This document shows positions 62,986-64,000 of a stretch of DNA of 64,000 bases, piece by piece. The position numbers and the translations under genes were made by a program. The DNA comes from Sulfurovum sp. TSL6 (GTDB lineage Bacteria > Campylobacterota > Campylobacteria > Campylobacterales > Sulfurovaceae): contig NZ_BPFJ01000001.1 in NCBI RefSeq assembly GCF_019972115.1, forward strand, positions 124,001 through 188,000. The letters run 5' to 3'. Numbering within the stretch: the stretch's first letter is position 1; each line of letters begins with the position of its first letter. Under the pieces are notes generated by a model, which saw nothing but the letters and a program-made list of their open reading frames with translations, was not told the DNA's origin and searched no databases.

Positions 62986-63321
62986 ATGTATACCGTACAA
63001 ATGGAAAAAGAATGTGAATGTTTTAAAAAAAGTGAATACTCGAATATTAATACGTTTAAAACACAGCAGGATGCATATAATTATGCAAATATCGTCGCTG
63101 AACTTATGAATGAAGAGTTTTGTGGTAAACATACGTTCTCTTCACAAAGAGCTGAAGGTAATAACTTTGTCATTAGAGTGGCAATAAATGCCACTTATGT
63201 CTCTGGCTGCAGTACTGGAGTAAGTTGTGATGTGGGTTGTGGTTCTACTGATGATTGGACTCTTGAGTCTACAGAAAACGCCAATAATGATAGCTGTGGT
63301 ACTGGTTGTGGCTGCGCTTAA
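62986..63321 (+). CDS. Cysteine-rich hypothetical protein
   Basis: A 111-residue protein with nine Cys. ECEC is near the N-terminus and six Cys fall in the last 45 residues (GCSTGVSCDVGCG and DSCGTGCGCA). No signal peptide, so a cytoplasmic metal- or cluster-binding role is possible. I chose the ATG at 62986 because AAAAGGAAA lies upstream; an ATG at 62965 would precede it. Family not recognised. Confidence 0.65.
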   Translation: MYTVQMEKECECFKKSEYSNINTFKTQQDAYNYANIVAELMNEEFCGKHTFSSQRAEGNNFVIRVAINATYVSGCSTGVSCDVGCGSTDDWTLESTENANNDSCGTGCGCA

Positions 63322-63408
63322 AAGAAAGTCAGGTACTCAACCTTCAAGCTAATGTAGTGTTATGACTAAATTGGTTTATAATCAGAGTTAAAATGTATAG
63401 GAGTAAAT

Positions 63409-63771
63409 ATGGCACTCAGTAAAGAAGAAAAAAACAGAGAAGCGATCAATTCTTTTTTAAAGAATAATGACATCGACCACAACACTGCTATGGGTTATGA
63501 TAATAAGCTTGAAACAAGATATTATGTTGGCGATAGTAGAAAGTTTGCAGAAGAAACCAGAATAGGTTTTAACATTATTGGTACAAGCGATATTAATGTA
63601 ATTTTTCATGAGATCAATGATATTGAGTTTGAAACAGCATTTAAGATCACAGAACAGATGTTTAGTTATGACGAAGACAATGAGACCTTAATCATTACTG
63701 GTGATACTTCTAAAAAGCATAATGATGCGTATAAAATTATTATTAGTAGTATCTATCTGGATCTCTCTTAA
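63409..63771 (+). CDS. Hypothetical 120-residue protein
   Basis: A soluble acidic protein beginning MALSKEEKNREAINSFLKNN with a mixed alpha/beta pattern and no motif that I recognise. AGGAG precedes the ATG at good spacing. It follows the Cys-rich gene by 87 bp on the same strand. Confidence 0.6.
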   Translation: MALSKEEKNREAINSFLKNNDIDHNTAMGYDNKLETRYYVGDSRKFAEETRIGFNIIGTSDINVIFHEINDIEFETAFKITEQMFSYDEDNETLIITGDTSKKHNDAYKIIISSIYLDLS

Positions 63772-63806
63772 AAAATAAAAAGAAGATAGGCCGGATTATT
63801 CTACTA

Positions 63807-64000
63807 TCAAAGAAAAGTTAATTCACAAACTACTTGTGCATGATCACTTTTAAGTAAAGAACCATCTTTATTTTCTTGTAGATGCTCATCTAGGACATTA
63901 TAGTCAGTCACCTCGGCAATTCTATTTTCATTCTTTTTATGAAAATCATTTGAGATAAAAATGTAGTCTAATACATTTCCTTTTCCTAGAAAATAACTCG
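63807..64000 (-). CDS. Endonuclease/exonuclease/phosphatase family protein, C-terminal fragment
   Basis: The last 64 codons of a minus-strand gene running off the right edge. LDYIFISNDF and SDHAQVVCEL are the C-terminal strands of the EEP fold, with the catalytic D-H pair in SDHAQV. The rest, including metal ligands, is outside, so the specific enzyme cannot be named. Confidence 0.8.
   Translation of the reverse strand, partial: SYFLGKGNVLDYIFISNDFHKKNENRIAEVTDYNVLDEHLQENKDGSLLKSDHAQVVCELTFL

Noticed and set aside
1-64000. CRISPR arrays, tRNA or rRNA genes
   Set aside because: No regularly spaced direct repeats and no cloverleaf or rRNA-like sequence were recognised in the intergenic regions.

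Overview
The window reads as chromosome of a Campylobacterota (epsilonproteobacterial) bacterium, most likely a Sulfurovum or Sulfurimonas relative. The support is family and synteny based: AT-rich DNA, a ruvA / murJ / cysS neighbourhood like that of Helicobacter and Campylobacter, an alpha/beta-hydrolase-murF pair with a membrane-anchored MurF, a short epsilon-type RecO, and a fused DctQM TRAP permease. No rRNA, tRNA or CRISPR array was found.

Layout. 1-7 kb: cysS (cut by the window edge) and murJ on the minus strand, separated by a plus-strand pair encoding a TonB receptor and a polyferredoxin-like membrane protein; then ruvA. 7-19 kb: DUF89 protein, an NlpC/P60 remnant, a small c-type cytochrome, an HI0933-type flavoprotein, an L,D-transpeptidase, a PA2779/PA2778 pair framed by a 44-bp direct repeat, hydrolase-murF, a META protein, a lysozyme-like protein and a CYTH-CHAD protein. 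19-23 kb: TRAP permease and MoxR ATPase. 26-34 kb: cytidine deaminase, a fructosamine-kinase-like operon, modE-modA-modB-modC with a perfect inverted repeat upstream, and a hybrid histidine kinase. 34-49 kb: PhnA, an RND pump, an MscS channel, a Lpd-like flavoprotein, recO, gltB, an IMPase-family protein, accD and thiE. 49-54 kb: accessory genes of mostly unknown role. 54-64 kb: DNA repair and helicase genes (ogt, hrpB-like, PIF1-like, SMUG2-like UDG), hydrolase, methyltransferase, thioredoxin and an EEP-nuclease fragment.

The most notable structure is at 22943-26280. A 3,328-bp element with 36-bp terminal inverted repeats (31/36 identical, beginning TGTCAGTTCCAA) sits between two copies of a 5-bp target duplication, ATTCT. 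It splits a thioredoxin gene exactly: removing the element and one ATTCT rejoins a 114-codon thioredoxin reading frame. The element has no transposase. It carries only genes for exported or membrane-anchored proteins, including a 48-aa secreted peptide precursor, set out like cassettes between six copies of a 33-45-bp palindrome (arms AAAACCTTATAAA and its complement). The only two other copies of this palindrome in the window bracket an SPFH plus zinc-ribbon gene pair at 52.4-54.3 kb. One of those copies also shares a 30-bp flanking block (27/30) with a copy inside the element. I interpret this as a transposase-less, cassette-like mobile array. The boundaries are read directly from sequence; the mechanism is inference.
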